DNA of 64,000 bases from Neisseria perflava (lineage in GTDB: Bacteria; Pseudomonadota; Gammaproteobacteria; Burkholderiales; Neisseriaceae): contig NZ_CP079818.1 in NCBI RefSeq assembly GCF_019334725.1, positions 1,922,001-1,986,000 of the forward strand, written 5' to 3'. The position numbers and the translations under genes are program-made. Under the pieces are notes generated by a model. The model saw nothing but the letters and a program-made list of their open reading frames with translations, ran no database searches and was not told the origin of the DNA. Shown one piece after another: positions 36,764-45,843 of the stretch (positions are counted from its first letter, which is position 1; each line of letters opens with the position of its first letter).

Positions 36764-37957
36764 CTATTGCAACACTTTGGCAAATGCTTCGGCCACATAA
36801 TCGATATTCGATGCATTCAATCCTGCCACACACATCCTGCCTGAATCCAGCAGGTAAACGGCAAACTCGTCACGCAGGCGGTGTACCTGCTCTACGGTTA
36901 GGCCTGTATAGCTGAACATACCGAGCTGTTTGATGAAATAGCTGAAATCGCGATTGGGAATTTTGGCCGTCAAAACATCATAAAGTTTCTGACGCATGGC
37001 ACGGATGCGGTCGCGCATGGCGTAAACCTCATTTTCCCATAAAGCGCGTAGCTCCTCGCTATTCATCACATCAGATGCAATGTATGCGCCATGCGCGGCA
37101 GGACTGGAATAAATTCGGCGGACGGTAAATTTCAACTGTCCGAACACCAGCTCTGCTTCTTCCTTATTGGGACACACTACACTCAAACCGCCGACGCGTT
37201 CGCCATACAGCGACAGGTTTTTCGAAAAAGAGTTGCTGACAAACAAAGGCAGGCCCATTTCGACGGCTTTACGAATCGCATAAGCATCGTTGTCCAAATC
37301 CTCGCCGAAACCTTGATAGGCAATATCCATAAACGGAATCAGCTTGTGCGTTTTAACGATGTCCAACACTTCATCCCATTGCGCTTGCGACATATCGACG
37401 CCGGTCGGGTTTTGACAGCATGGATGTAAAATCAAGACGCTGTTTTCCGGCAAGGTCTTGAAAAACGCAGTCATTTCTTCAAATTTTACGCCGACGGTTT
37501 CAGGGTTGTAATAAGGATACGTCCCCACTTCAAAACCGGCACCTTCAAAAATACCCTTATGGTTGTCCCAAGTCGGGTCGCTGACATAGGCTTTCGCTTC
37601 AGGGAACCAACGGTGCAAAAAGTCGGCACCGACTTTCAACGCCCCCGAGCCGCCCAAGGTCTGTATGGTCGCAACGCGCCCTTCTGCCAACGCCGGATTA
37701 TCCTGCCCAAACAGCAAACGCTGAACCGCGCTTCGGTAAGTGTCCAAACCTTCCATCGGCAGATAAGGCGATGGGCGCGGTACGGCCGCATGCTCTGCTT
37801 CTGCCCGGAGGACAGATTCCAAAACCGGCATTTTGCCTTCGCCATCAAAATAAATGCCTATGCTCAAATTGACTTTTTCAGAACGCTCGTCGCGTTTGAA
37901 GGTTTCAACCAAACTCAAAATCGGGTCGCCCGGATAATACTCGACATGACGGTACAT
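36764..37957 (-). CDS. tyrB: TyrB-like aromatic-amino-acid aminotransferase
   Basis: A 397-residue class-I aminotransferase. It follows E. coli TyrB in diagnostic stretches: [39 protein letters not shown], and the PLP lysine in [22 protein letters not shown]. It makes tyrosine and phenylalanine from the 2-oxo acids, with broad specificity including aspartate. The ATG at 37957 has AAAGGAAG upstream; a 21-codon N-terminal extension of the open frame is not supported. The diverged sequence shows it is not a recent copy of aspC 7 kb away. Confidence 0.9.
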   Translation of the reverse strand: MYRHVEYYPGDPILSLVETFKRDERSEKVNLSIGIYFDGEGKMPVLESVLRAEAEHAAVPRPSPYLPMEGLDTYRSAVQRLLFGQDNPALAEGRVATIQTLGGSGALKVGADFLHRWFPEAKAYVSDPTWDNHKGIFEGAGFEVGTYPYYNPETVGVKFEEMTAFFKTLPENSVLILHPCCQNPTGVDMSQAQWDEVLDIVKTHKLIPFMDIAYQGFGEDLDNDAYAIRKAVEMGLPLFVSNSFSKNLSLYGERVGGLSVVCPNKEEAELVFGQLKFTVRRIYSSPAAHGAYIASDVMNSEELRALWENEVYAMRDRIRAMRQKLYDVLTAKIPNRDFSYFIKQLGMFSYTGLTVEQVHRLRDEFAVYLLDSGRMCVAGLNASNIDYVAEAFAKVLQ

Positions 37958-38021
37958 GGTGCTTCCTTTGTTTTTAGACAGAATGGGGAAGATTGTGGCA
38001 CTAAAAAGCCTTATTTGCAAA

Positions 38022-38055
38022 ATCAGGCCGTCTGAAAAAATTCAGACGGCCTGAT
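38022..38055 (-). terminator. Paired-DUS terminator after gdhR
   Basis: Inverted AG-DUS with a short A/T loop, 13 nt past the gdhR stop. Confidence 0.85.
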
Positions 38056-38067
38056 TATTTTTAAACG

Positions 38068-38841
38068 CTACCAATCTACCCGTTTCAAATCATTTTGCGC
38101 CAATACGTCCGCATGCTCGCTGTGGCTTTGATATTCCCTGTCCTGCAAAATGCGGCGGGCGACATAATTCAAATGCAGTTTTGCCGCTTCCGCCGCCTCG
38201 GCTGGTTTGGCCTGGACAATGGCTTCAAAAATAGCACTGTGCTGGGCAATCAGCGTCGGGCGCGGGTCTTCGGTTTGATGGATATAGATAATGCCGCTGC
38301 GTGTTTGCTGATAAAGCATTTTGAGCAGGCTGCTGGAAAGGTGGCTGAACAGGATATTGTGTGCGGCATCGGCAATGGTTTGATGGAAGCTAACGTCTGC
38401 TTCGGCTTGATGCTCCAAATTTCCGCTTTCGCAGGCCGCTTCAAATTTCTGCCGCCAAAAGTCAATCCGTTTCAAGTCGGCGTCAGTCCGTCTTTCGGCG
38501 GCCAGTGCCGCCATACAGCCTTCAACGTGACAGCTGAAATCGAAAACGTCGGTTTCCCAGTTGGTATGTTTGCCGAGCAATTCCTGCCAGCTTTGGAGGA
38601 AATCTTGTTGCGGTTTGACGGAAACGTAATAGCCATCGCCCTGACGCGCTTCCAAAACCTGCCGCGCAATCAGGATGTTCAGCGCGACCCTGACCGAGGG
38701 GCGCGATACGCCGAATTCTTCCGCCAAGGTACGTTCGGGCGGGATTTTGCCGCCTTTTTCGTAAACGCCAGTCGCAATCCGTTCTTCTAATATCGACAAT
38801 ATTTGGTCGCTGATTTTTTGTGGCCGAACCAGTTTTGTCAT
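38068..38841 (-). CDS. gdhR: GdhR-like FadR-subfamily GntR regulator
   Basis: 257 residues: N-terminal winged helix (about 8-75, GGKIPPERTLAEEFGVSRPSVRVALNIL) and C-terminal all-helical FCD domain (about 95-240) with likely metal/ligand His residues in SFHQTIADAAHN, QHSAIFEAI and KLHLNYV. In gonococcus the homologue GdhR lies beside and represses the lactate permease gene lctP. The same divergent arrangement is seen here, with operator-like dyads in between. AGAGGAA precedes the ATG. Confidence 0.87.
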   Translation of the reverse strand: MTKLVRPQKISDQILSILEERIATGVYEKGGKIPPERTLAEEFGVSRPSVRVALNILIARQVLEARQGDGYYVSVKPQQDFLQSWQELLGKHTNWETDVFDFSCHVEGCMAALAAERRTDADLKRIDFWRQKFEAACESGNLEHQAEADVSFHQTIADAAHNILFSHLSSSLLKMLYQQTRSGIIYIHQTEDPRPTLIAQHSAIFEAIVQAKPAEAAEAAKLHLNYVARRILQDREYQSHSEHADVLAQNDLKRVDW

Positions 38842-38936
38842 TGTAATTCCTCTTTTTCTTCATATTTTCCTATGAAGAAGACTCAAATCCGATAATGTGA
38901 TGCGGCAGGTCGTCTGAAATGGCAATCTGCGTCAAA

Positions 38937-38965
38937 ATTGGCATGACCAAATTGGTGTGCCCAAT
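38937..38965. promoter_or_regulatory. Two adjacent GdhR/PdhR-type operator matches
   Basis: ATTGGCATGACCAAA (38937-38951, 10 of 12 half-site bases) and ATTGGTGTGCCCAAT (38951-38965, 11 of 12) follow each other with their ends touching. They match the ATTGGTnnnACCAAT dyad of the E. coli PdhR/LldR branch of FadR-type regulators. They lie about 100 nt upstream of gdhR, which fits autoregulation or looping with the third site. Confidence 0.6.
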
Positions 38966-39177
38966 GTCGCGGTATTCTAATTAACCGGCCATATCCCGTC
39001 AATATGGCTTGTTCTACCCGAATATGGTTTAAAACTATATCGGGTTACATTTTTACAATTCATATAATGTTTTGTTTTATTTGAAATTAAATAACAATTT
39101 TGCACTTATGTAGCAAGGTTGCTTAAAAAAATAATTGACTGCCATATTAAAGTTTCGTAAAGTGTCCTCCGTTCAAA

Positions 39178-39196
39178 AAATTGGTTTTACCAATTT
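39178..39196. promoter_or_regulatory. Perfect GdhR/PdhR-type operator upstream of lctP
   Basis: AAATTGGTTTTACCAATTT is a perfect 8+8 bp dyad with a 3-nt centre, identical in the half-sites to ATTGGTnnnACCAAT. It ends 38 nt before the lctP ATG, a position suited to repression of lctP. The binding protein is inferred to be the adjacent GdhR. Confidence 0.7.
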
Positions 39197-39234
39197 AGGA
39201 AAGTATATTAGAAAAATATTCGGAGATTTTCCCA

Positions 39235-40878
39235 ATGGAAACTTGGATTCAAAACTATACCGCAGTGGGCGGCAGCCTGTATTTGACGGCAGCCGTCGCC
39301 CTCCTGCCCATTATCTTTTTCTTTGTTGCACTGACCGTCTTGAAGCTCAAGGGTTATCAGGCGGGGCTTTATACGCTGCTGATTGCACTTGGCGTTGCCG
39401 TATTAGGTTTCGGAATGCCTGCGGGCATGGCGGTTTCTTCCGCGCTGTACGGCTTTGCCTACGGTTTGTGGCCGATTGCATGGATTATCGTTACTGCTGT
39501 GTTCCTGTATAAAATTACTGTGAAAACAGGGCAGTTCGACATCATCCGCGCTTCCGTGATTTCGATTACCGAAGACCAACGCCTGCAAATGTTGCTGGTT
39601 GGCTTCTCCTTCGGCGCATTCCTCGAAGGTGCGGCAGGCTTCGGCGCGCCGGTGGCGATTACCGCCTCGTTGTTGGTGGGCTTAGGCTTTAACCCGCTCT
39701 ACGCCGCCGGTTTGTGTTTGATTGCCAATACCGCACCCGTGGCTTTCGGTGCGATGGGTATTCCAATCTTGGTTGCCGGTCAAGTGTCCAACCTCGACCC
39801 TTACCACATCGGTCAGGTCGCCGGCCGCCAACTGCCGATCCTGTCGATTATCGTTCCTTTCTGGTTGGTCGCCATGATGGACGGTATGCGCGGCATACGC
39901 CAAACTTGGCCTGCCGTATTGGTGGCAGGCGTGTCTTTCGCCACTACCCAGTTCATTACCGCCAACTTCATCGGCCCCGAGTTACCCGACGTGACCTCCG
40001 CATTGGTCAGCCTGGTCTGCCTGTCTGCCTTCCTGAAAAAATGGCAGCCTAAAGAAATCTTCACCTTCAACGGCATGAAAAAACCGTCCGAACGCAAAGC
40101 GGGCGAATACACTGCCGGGCAAATCATCAAAGCCTGGTCGCCTTTCGCCATCCTGACCGTTTTCGTCAGCGTGTGGACGATTAAGGGTGTTAAAGAGGCT
40201 TTGGGCGTTGCCACCATCAAATTCGACTGGCCGATGCTGCACAACTTGGTACAAAAAGCCGCGCCCATCGTCAGCGAACCGACACCATACGCCGCCGTGT
40301 TCAAAATTGACCTCCTCGGCGCAGTCGGTACGGCAATCCTGTTTGCTTCCATCGTTTCCGCCGCTTTGCTGAAAATGAAACCCTCCGAAGCCGTCAGCAC
40401 TTTCTTTGAAACGCTCAAAGAACTGCGCCTGTCCATCCTGTCTATCGGCTTGGTACTTGGCTTTGCATTCGTGGCAAACTATTCAGGCCTGTCGTCCACA
40501 TTGGCACTCGTCCTCGCCGCCACCGGCACCGTGTTCCCGTTCTTCTCGCCGTTCCTCGGCTGGCTGGGCGTATTCCTGACCGGTTCGGACACCTCCGCCA
40601 ACGCGCTCTTCGGTTCGCTGCAAGCCAGCACCGCGCATCAAATCAACGTCGTACCCGAGCTGACCGTCGCTGCCAACACCACCGGCGGCGTGACCGGCAA
40701 AATGATTTCGCCGCAATCCATCGCCATCGCCTGCGCGGCAGTCGGTCTGGAAGGCAAAGAATCCAACCTGTTCCGCTTCACCGTGAAACACAGCTTGATT
40801 TTCTGTACCTTCGTCGGCCTGCTGACCCTGCTGCAAGCTTATGTTTTGCCGTGGACGCTGGTTTTCTTCAACAAATAA
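39235..40878 (+). CDS. lctP: LctP, lactate permease
   Basis: 547 residues, about 12-14 helices, L-lactate permease family (LctP/LldP). Characteristic segments: [77 protein letters not shown] and [18 protein letters not shown]. Lactate is a main carbon source for Neisseria on mucosa. The Shine-Dalgarno GGAG lies 9 nt from the ATG. The segment including its promoter and terminator is bracketed by mucosa-type DUS copies. Confidence 0.93.
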   Translation: METWIQNYTAVGGSLYLTAAVALLPIIFFFVALTVLKLKGYQAGLYTLLIALGVAVLGFGMPAGMAVSSALYGFAYGLWPIAWIIVTAVFLYKITVKTGQFDIIRASVISITEDQRLQMLLVGFSFGAFLEGAAGFGAPVAITASLLVGLGFNPLYAAGLCLIANTAPVAFGAMGIPILVAGQVSNLDPYHIGQVAGRQLPILSIIVPFWLVAMMDGMRGIRQTWPAVLVAGVSFATTQFITANFIGPELPDVTSALVSLVCLSAFLKKWQPKEIFTFNGMKKPSERKAGEYTAGQIIKAWSPFAILTVFVSVWTIKGVKEALGVATIKFDWPMLHNLVQKAAPIVSEPTPYAAVFKIDLLGAVGTAILFASIVSAALLKMKPSEAVSTFFETLKELRLSILSIGLVLGFAFVANYSGLSSTLALVLAATGTVFPFFSPFLGWLGVFLTGSDTSANALFGSLQASTAHQINVVPELTVAANTTGGVTGKMISPQSIAIACAAVGLEGKESNLFRFTVKHSLIFCTFVGLLTLLQAYVLPWTLVFFNK

Positions 40879-40895
40879 GCCAACCGGCTTGAAAT

Positions 40896-40938
40896 AAAAG
40901 GTCGTCTGAAATCCAATTTGGGTTTCAGACGACCTTTT
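40896..40938 (+). terminator. Paired mucosa-type DUS terminator after lctP
   Basis: Inverted copies of AGGTCGTCTGAA (40899-40910 and 40924-40935), then T5. The variant dialect differs from the AG-DUS of most hairpins here. Confidence 0.87.
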
Positions 40939-41022
40939 TGTCGTTGTGGGCGTGATCGGGTTTACCGTCATTTCCGTTTCGTTTAAACAGTAGGGGAATG
41001 CGTGAATCGAAGATGGCTTAAG

Positions 41023-41929
41023 TTATAGTCAATTAAAAACAAAATGGTACAATACTCAACTTTGAAGGTTTAACCATGGCATACTCTGCGGACTTAAGAA
41101 ACAAAGCTTTAAACTATTACGAACAATGCAAAAACATCAGCCAAACCGCAGCAACGTTTAACTTGTCAAGAAACACGCTTTACCTGTGGATTCGCCTTAA
41201 AAAACAAACAGGCAGCCTAAAACATCAAGTTACCGGTCTAAATGCCGTCAAATTGGATAGGCAAAAACCGGCTCAATATGTTGGGCAACACCAGGATGCC
41301 TATCTGCATAAAATCGCCAAACATTTTGATTGTACGCCAGCCGCCGTTTGCTATGCACTCAAACAGATGGGGATGACGCGCAAAAAAAGACCACCACTTA
41401 CAAAGAACAAGATCCGGCCAAAGTAACGCATTATTTGACACAGCTGGCCGAATTTTCCGACTACCAACGCGTTTATTTGGATGAAACAGGATTTGACCGC
41501 TACCTGTTCCGTCCCTATGCCCGCAGCCTGAAAGGGCAAATAGTGAAAGCGCAGATAAGTGGAAAAAGATACCGACGCTTATCTCTGGTGTCCGCACAAG
41601 TCGGCAACCGGCTGATTGCTCCGATGGTTTATCAAAATACGATGACCGGAGTCTTTTTTGAAGCGTGGTTTCAGCAATGCCTACGGCCCGCATTGACTCA
41701 AAAATCGGTGATTATTTTAGATAATGCGCGATTTCACCGTATGGGTGTCTTACGGGAAATGGCGGAAAAATTGGGACATAAGGTATTGCCTCTTGCACCT
41801 TATTCACCTGAGCTCAACCCGATTGAGAAGGTGTGGGCGAATATTAAGCGGTATCTGCGAACCGTATTGTCTGATTACGCCCGATTTGACGATGCGTTAC
41901 TGTCCTATTTTGATTTTAATTGACTATAA
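41023..41929 (+). mobile_element. IS630-family insertion sequence, intact
   Basis: About 907 bp bounded by perfect 16-bp terminal inverted repeats TTATAGTCAATTAAAA (41023-41038) and its complement (41914-41929). The outermost bases include TA, consistent with the TA target duplication of IS630/Tc1 elements, so the exact border may be 1-2 bp different. It encodes one transposase in two overlapping frames and lies between the lctP terminator and the copper-receptor gene. Confidence 0.87.
41076..41923 (+). CDS. IS630-family transposase made by -1 frameshift
   Basis: The first frame (41076-41426) encodes an N-terminal helix-turn-helix (SQTAATFNLSRNTLYLWIRLKKQTG). The second, overlapping to 41923, encodes the catalytic DDE domain: VYLDETGFD, VIILDNARFH and PELNPIEKVWANIKRYLR. 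The frames differ by -1 and meet at A7G in CGCAAAAAAAG (about 41383-41392), a classical slippery site of IS630-type elements, so slippage would yield a protein of about 282 residues. All three acidic residues are present, so it may be active. The C-terminal codons overlap the right inverted repeat. Confidence 0.82.
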
Positions 41930-42080
41930 TTCAAACACATTCATTTTTATTGATTAACCTCACCAATGTCTTCAAATCAATATTTTGGTATGACCAATCT
42001 TAATAAACAACCTATACGCCAAAAATCTGAAAATATTGATTTAGATTAAAATCCCACTGCTTCTATTTCACTAGACTTTA

Positions 42081-42100
42081 TGTATAATACCTAGGTATTA
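42081..42100 (+). promoter_or_regulatory. oprC-like promoter with overlapping 16-bp palindrome
   Basis: TGTATAAT (42081-42088) looks like an extended -10 box. The perfect palindrome TAATACCTAGGTATTA (42085-42100) overlaps it, 35 nt before the receptor ATG. It is placed like a repressor operator; the cognate regulator is unknown. Confidence 0.5.
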
Positions 42101-42134
42101 GTTAATATAATTCCTAATAATAGAGAGAAACGAT

Positions 42135-44111
42135 ATGAAATACCCACCATTACTTATCTTGCCTATCGTCTTAGCCGTATCCCAAGCATGGGCAGAGACT
42201 AACCCTACACCTGAAGAAACGGTTACCCTTTCCCCTGTCACCGTCACCGGCACACAACAAGAAAAAGCCAATCGCGTTACTTTCAACCCCAAAGCTGCTT
42301 TGCAACCCCTCCCTGCCGGAGACGGGGCAGACCTTTTACAATCCGTGCCCAACATGAGCATCATCCGCAAAGGCGGCAGCTCGGGCGATCCGCTGTTCCG
42401 CGGTTTGGGCGGCTCGCGCCTCTCCGTCAATGCCGATGACCAGTTTATTTATGGCGGTTGCGGTATGCGCATGGACCCGCCGACTGCCTATATCCACCCC
42501 AATTCGTTTGATAAAGTTGTCGTTACCAAAGGCCCGCAAACCGTAACCCAAGGCATGGGATTGGTCAGCGGCTCGGTGCAATTTATCCGCAAAGACCCTG
42601 ATTTCACTGAAAAACCTTACAACGTTAACGCTACCCTGACGGCAGGCAGCAACGACCGTCTTGACGGCTCGTTGGAAGCCGAGTTCGGCGGCAAATACGG
42701 CTACGTCCGCAGCAATATTTCCCATAACGAAGCCGACGATTACAAAGACGGCGACGGCAACCGCATTCACTCCAACTTCAAACGTGACAGCCAAATGCTG
42801 CAACTGGGCATCACCCCGACCGAAAACACCACCATTGCCGGCACATACGAGCGCAGCAGGGCCAAGGTTGCCTACGCCGACCGCATGATGGACGGCAGCA
42901 AATTCGACCGTGATGCATGGAACATCCGCTTTACCCAACGCAACCTTACCCCATGGTTCAGCGAGTTGGAACTGCGCTATGGTAAAAGCGAAATCGACCA
43001 CGTGATGGACACATACAGCCTGCGTACCATCCGCACCCCTGCCGGTATGCAGATTAAAAATGCCAACAACCCTAAACGCAATACCGATACAGGCCGTCTG
43101 AAAGCCACTTTCGACTGGGACAAGCTCAACCTGCAAACCGGTTTGGATTATCTGGACGACGTCCACGTCGCACGCATGGAGCGTGGTGGCGACGGCTACA
43201 GCCACAAGCCTTACATGCCCAACCAAAGTTTCAAACAATGGGGTATTTTCACCGAAGCCTCTTGGCAGCAAACCGACAATCAACGCTGGGTAGCAGGTTT
43301 GCGCCATGACCAAGTCAAAGCGCATTACGATACCGCGCGCGTGACCAACCCCGTTTTGAAACATCAAAAATTCAATTTGAACTCAGGCTTCCTGCGTTGG
43401 GAAAGAAATACGGACAACGGCCTGAAATACTATGCCGGCTTCGGTATTGCCGAACGTGCGCCTGACTACTGGGAACGCCTGCGCTCCGAAAACAAAGCCA
43501 TCCGCGCAGAGCAAAACCGCCAAATCGATGCTGGTGTAATCTGGAAACGTCCTAACCTACACGCATCTGTATCCGTATTCGGCAGCAACATCAAAGACTT
43601 CATCATGATGGAGCGCCAAGGCATGGATTTCAACGTACGCAACATCAACGCTTCACGCTTTGGCGGCGAAGCCGAAGTCAAATGGACATTTGCGCCTAAC
43701 TGGGAAGTCGGCACCAGCCTCGCCTACACCCACGGCAAAAACCGTACCGACGGCAAACCTTTGGCACAAACGCCGCCGCTCGAGTGGAACAACACCCTCG
43801 CCTTTGACAACGGCAAATTCAGCGCGGGCGCATTATGGCGCGTCGTAGCCAAACAAAACCGTTACAGCAAAGGCCAAGGTAATATCGTCGGACAAGACAT
43901 CGGCGCTTCTTCGGGCTTTGGCGTACTCTCGCTCAACGCTGGTTGGAAATTCAGCAAATACGCCACATTACAAGGTGGCGTGGACAACGTGTTCAACAAA
44001 ACCTATGCTGAATTCGTCAGCCGCGGCGGCGACCCGTCTGCCGGTACACAAACCATGCGCGTGAACGAACCCGGCCGTACTGCATGGCTGAGACTGCAAG
44101 CGAAGTTCTAA
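42135..44111 (+). CDS. TonB-dependent copper receptor (OprC/NosA family)
   Basis: 658 residues. Signal peptide MKYPPLLILPIVLAVSQAWA, TonB-box-like region (LSPVTVTG), plug (about 50-150) and barrel ending in Phe. The segment GGCGMRMDPPTAYIHPNSFDKVVVTKGPQTV is the hallmark of the copper-receptor family, where Cys/Met residues of OprC take part in copper binding. ERAPDYWERLRS and the short length (about 650-720) also match. It likely imports copper or a copper complex across the outer membrane. The promoter carries an orphan palindrome; the IS element lies 205 bp upstream. Confidence 0.87.
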   Translation: MKYPPLLILPIVLAVSQAWAETNPTPEETVTLSPVTVTGTQQEKANRVTFNPKAALQPLPAGDGADLLQSVPNMSIIRKGGSSGDPLFRGLGGSRLSVNADDQFIYGGCGMRMDPPTAYIHPNSFDKVVVTKGPQTVTQGMGLVSGSVQFIRKDPDFTEKPYNVNATLTAGSNDRLDGSLEAEFGGKYGYVRSNISHNEADDYKDGDGNRIHSNFKRDSQMLQLGITPTENTTIAGTYERSRAKVAYADRMMDGSKFDRDAWNIRFTQRNLTPWFSELELRYGKSEIDHVMDTYSLRTIRTPAGMQIKNANNPKRNTDTGRLKATFDWDKLNLQTGLDYLDDVHVARMERGGDGYSHKPYMPNQSFKQWGIFTEASWQQTDNQRWVAGLRHDQVKAHYDTARVTNPVLKHQKFNLNSGFLRWERNTDNGLKYYAGFGIAERAPDYWERLRSENKAIRAEQNRQIDAGVIWKRPNLHASVSVFGSNIKDFIMMERQGMDFNVRNINASRFGGEAEVKWTFAPNWEVGTSLAYTHGKNRTDGKPLAQTPPLEWNNTLAFDNGKFSAGALWRVVAKQNRYSKGQGNIVGQDIGASSGFGVLSLNAGWKFSKYATLQGGVDNVFNKTYAEFVSRGGDPSAGTQTMRVNEPGRTAWLRLQAKF

Positions 44112-44129
44112 TCAGCCTCATGCGTATAT

Positions 44130-44165
44130 AAAAAGGCCGTCTGAAAAATTTTCAGACGGCCTTAA
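44130..44165 (+). terminator. Paired-DUS terminator after copper receptor
   Basis: Inverted AG-DUS with A/T loop, about 20 nt after the stop. Confidence 0.85.
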
Positions 44166-44187
44166 TATTTTTAATGATGTTTTTAAA

Positions 44188-44226
44188 CAAACAGTCCGGC
44201 GAAACAATGCAACGCCGGACTGTTTG
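44188..44226 (-). terminator. Non-DUS hairpin after the sodium symporter gene
   Basis: A perfect 14-bp stem (CAAACAGTCCGGCG / CGCCGGACTGTTTG, 11-nt loop) lies 13 nt beyond the minus-strand symporter stop. Confidence 0.8.
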
Positions 44227-44238
44227 CTCTCTATCGGA

Positions 44239-45576
44239 TTAAATCAAACCCAAAGAGTTGATGAACACCACAATAATCGCAATCGGCGCAAGATAGCGAA
44301 GCGCACCCAACCACAGGTAAAGCAGCTGTTTCGGAATGGTGCTGCCCATGCCCGCATCACGCAGGACAGACTGTTTGTCCTGAACCCATGATGTAAACAC
44401 GGCAACGCTCAATGCGCCAATCGGCATGATGACGGCAGAAATAATGAAGTCCCACAAATCAAAAATAGTTTTTCCGAAAATCTTAAAATCGCCCCAAACG
44501 CCAAATGACAGCGCCGAAGGAATACCAACTATGAAAATCGCAATACCGGTTACCCAAGCGTGACTGCTGCGCTTTTTCTCGTCTTGGCGGATGGTTGCCG
44601 CGATAACGGTTTCCAGCATGGAAAACGCGGAAGTCAGCGTCGCAAAGACAACCAACAGCATAAATACGGCAAACAAATATGTACCCATCGGCATTTTCAT
44701 GAAGACCGCAGGCAATACGACAAAAATCAAACCAGGGCCCTGGCCGGGCTCGAAACCGAAGGCAAATACCGCAGGGAAAATCACCAAACCGGCCAGTAGC
44801 GACACAAATAGGTTCATCCACATAATCATATGGCCGGAGCGGAACATATCCTGATCCTTACCCAAATACGAGGCATAGGTAATCATCGCGGACACGCCGA
44901 TACTCAACGCAAAAAACGCCTGACCCAAAGCAGTCAGCATTGTGCCCGGTTTCAAATACGACCAATCTGGTTTCAACAAGAATGCCACGCCCTCCATTGC
45001 GCCGGGCAAGGTCAGCGAACGGATAGCCAGCGCGATAAAGAGGATAAACAAACCCGGCATCAATACGCGGTTTGCCTTTTCAATGCCGTCTGAAACGCCG
45101 CCTTTGACCACCCAAATGGTAATCAGCATGAACAAACCTTGGTAAAACAGCGAGCCAAACGGTGAAGAAATCGTATTTTCAAACAGGGCCTTAAAGTCTG
45201 CGCCAACGTGAATTTCGCCGGTAAAACTGTGTACCACATAGTTCAATACCCAGCCGCCGACCACGCTGTAAAACGACAGCAAGATAAAACAAGCGGCCAC
45301 GCCCATGCGGCCAACCCACGGCCACTGCGAACCGGGGCGCAATACTTTGAAGGAGTCGATGGCGTTTTTACCGCCCGTGCGGCCGATGTAAAACTCGGCC
45401 AGTTGAACCGGTAAAGCCACCAAAATGGTGAAAATCAAAAACAAAAGAAAAAATACGGCGCCGCCGTTGGTACCGGCCGTATAAGGGAATTTCCAAATTG
45501 CACCCAAACCGATGGCCGAGCCTGCCGCAGCAAGCACAAAGCCGATTTTGGATGACCAAGATGAATGGTTGCTCAT
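44239..45576 (-). CDS. Neurotransmitter:sodium symporter family transporter
   Basis: 445 residues, eleven to twelve helices, LeuT-like NSS/SNF fold. Helix 1 reads SSKIGFVLAAAGSAIGLGAIWKFPYTAGTNGGAVF, containing the unwound Na+/substrate site; helix 6 (FALSIGVSAMITYASYLGKDQD) is also conserved. Bacterial members import amino acids with Na+. The substrate here is not deducible. The ATG at 45576 has no clear Shine-Dalgarno. Confidence 0.85.
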   Translation of the reverse strand: MSNHSSWSSKIGFVLAAAGSAIGLGAIWKFPYTAGTNGGAVFFLLFLIFTILVALPVQLAEFYIGRTGGKNAIDSFKVLRPGSQWPWVGRMGVAACFILLSFYSVVGGWVLNYVVHSFTGEIHVGADFKALFENTISSPFGSLFYQGLFMLITIWVVKGGVSDGIEKANRVLMPGLFILFIALAIRSLTLPGAMEGVAFLLKPDWSYLKPGTMLTALGQAFFALSIGVSAMITYASYLGKDQDMFRSGHMIMWMNLFVSLLAGLVIFPAVFAFGFEPGQGPGLIFVVLPAVFMKMPMGTYLFAVFMLLVVFATLTSAFSMLETVIAATIRQDEKKRSSHAWVTGIAIFIVGIPSALSFGVWGDFKIFGKTIFDLWDFIISAVIMPIGALSVAVFTSWVQDKQSVLRDAGMGSTIPKQLLYLWLGALRYLAPIAIIVVFINSLGLI

Positions 45577-45785
45577 GATGTAATATTAAGAAACGTGAAG
45601 ATGCCGAATTGTAACAGGGTGAAGTCAAGCCGTGAGTGGCTGCCAGACTGCTGATAAGCAATTCGCACGGATGGTGCGTACTTACCAGGCAAATTAGCAT
45701 GAATTTTTTATAATTAAACTTTTAATAGCATAAATTTTATTTTTATATTTTAAATTTGACGGTTTATTTTAAAAATAAGCATATA

Positions 45786-45831
45786 AAAGGCCGTCTGAAA
45801 CCTTGTTTTCCAAGTTTCAGACGGCCTTTAT
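45786..45831 (-). terminator. Paired-DUS terminator after znuA
   Basis: Inverted AG-DUS with A4/T3 flanks, 13 nt past the znuA stop; it closes the znuCBA operon. Confidence 0.86.
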
Positions 45832-45843
45832 CCTTAAGCCGCT

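Larger units (their letters stand above)
38842..39234. other. Divergent gdhR/lctP control region
   Basis: 393 bp with no gene. It contains a mucosa-type DUS AGGTCGTCTGAA (38907-38918), three ATTGGTnnnACCAAT-like dyads listed separately, and an AT-rich middle with TATAAT at 39063-39068 lacking a well-spaced -35. Confidence 0.6.

Noticed and set aside
29127..37957. aspC and tyrB as a recent tandem duplication
   Set aside because: Sequence features match the distinct AspC and TyrB families; they are old paralogues.
41383..41392. A7 run in the transposase as a disabling frameshift
   Set aside because: IS630-family elements normally use -1 slippage at such a run; both frames are otherwise intact.
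42336..43367. 343-codon minus-strand frame opposite the copper receptor
   Set aside because: Shadow of the receptor gene; no domain recognised.
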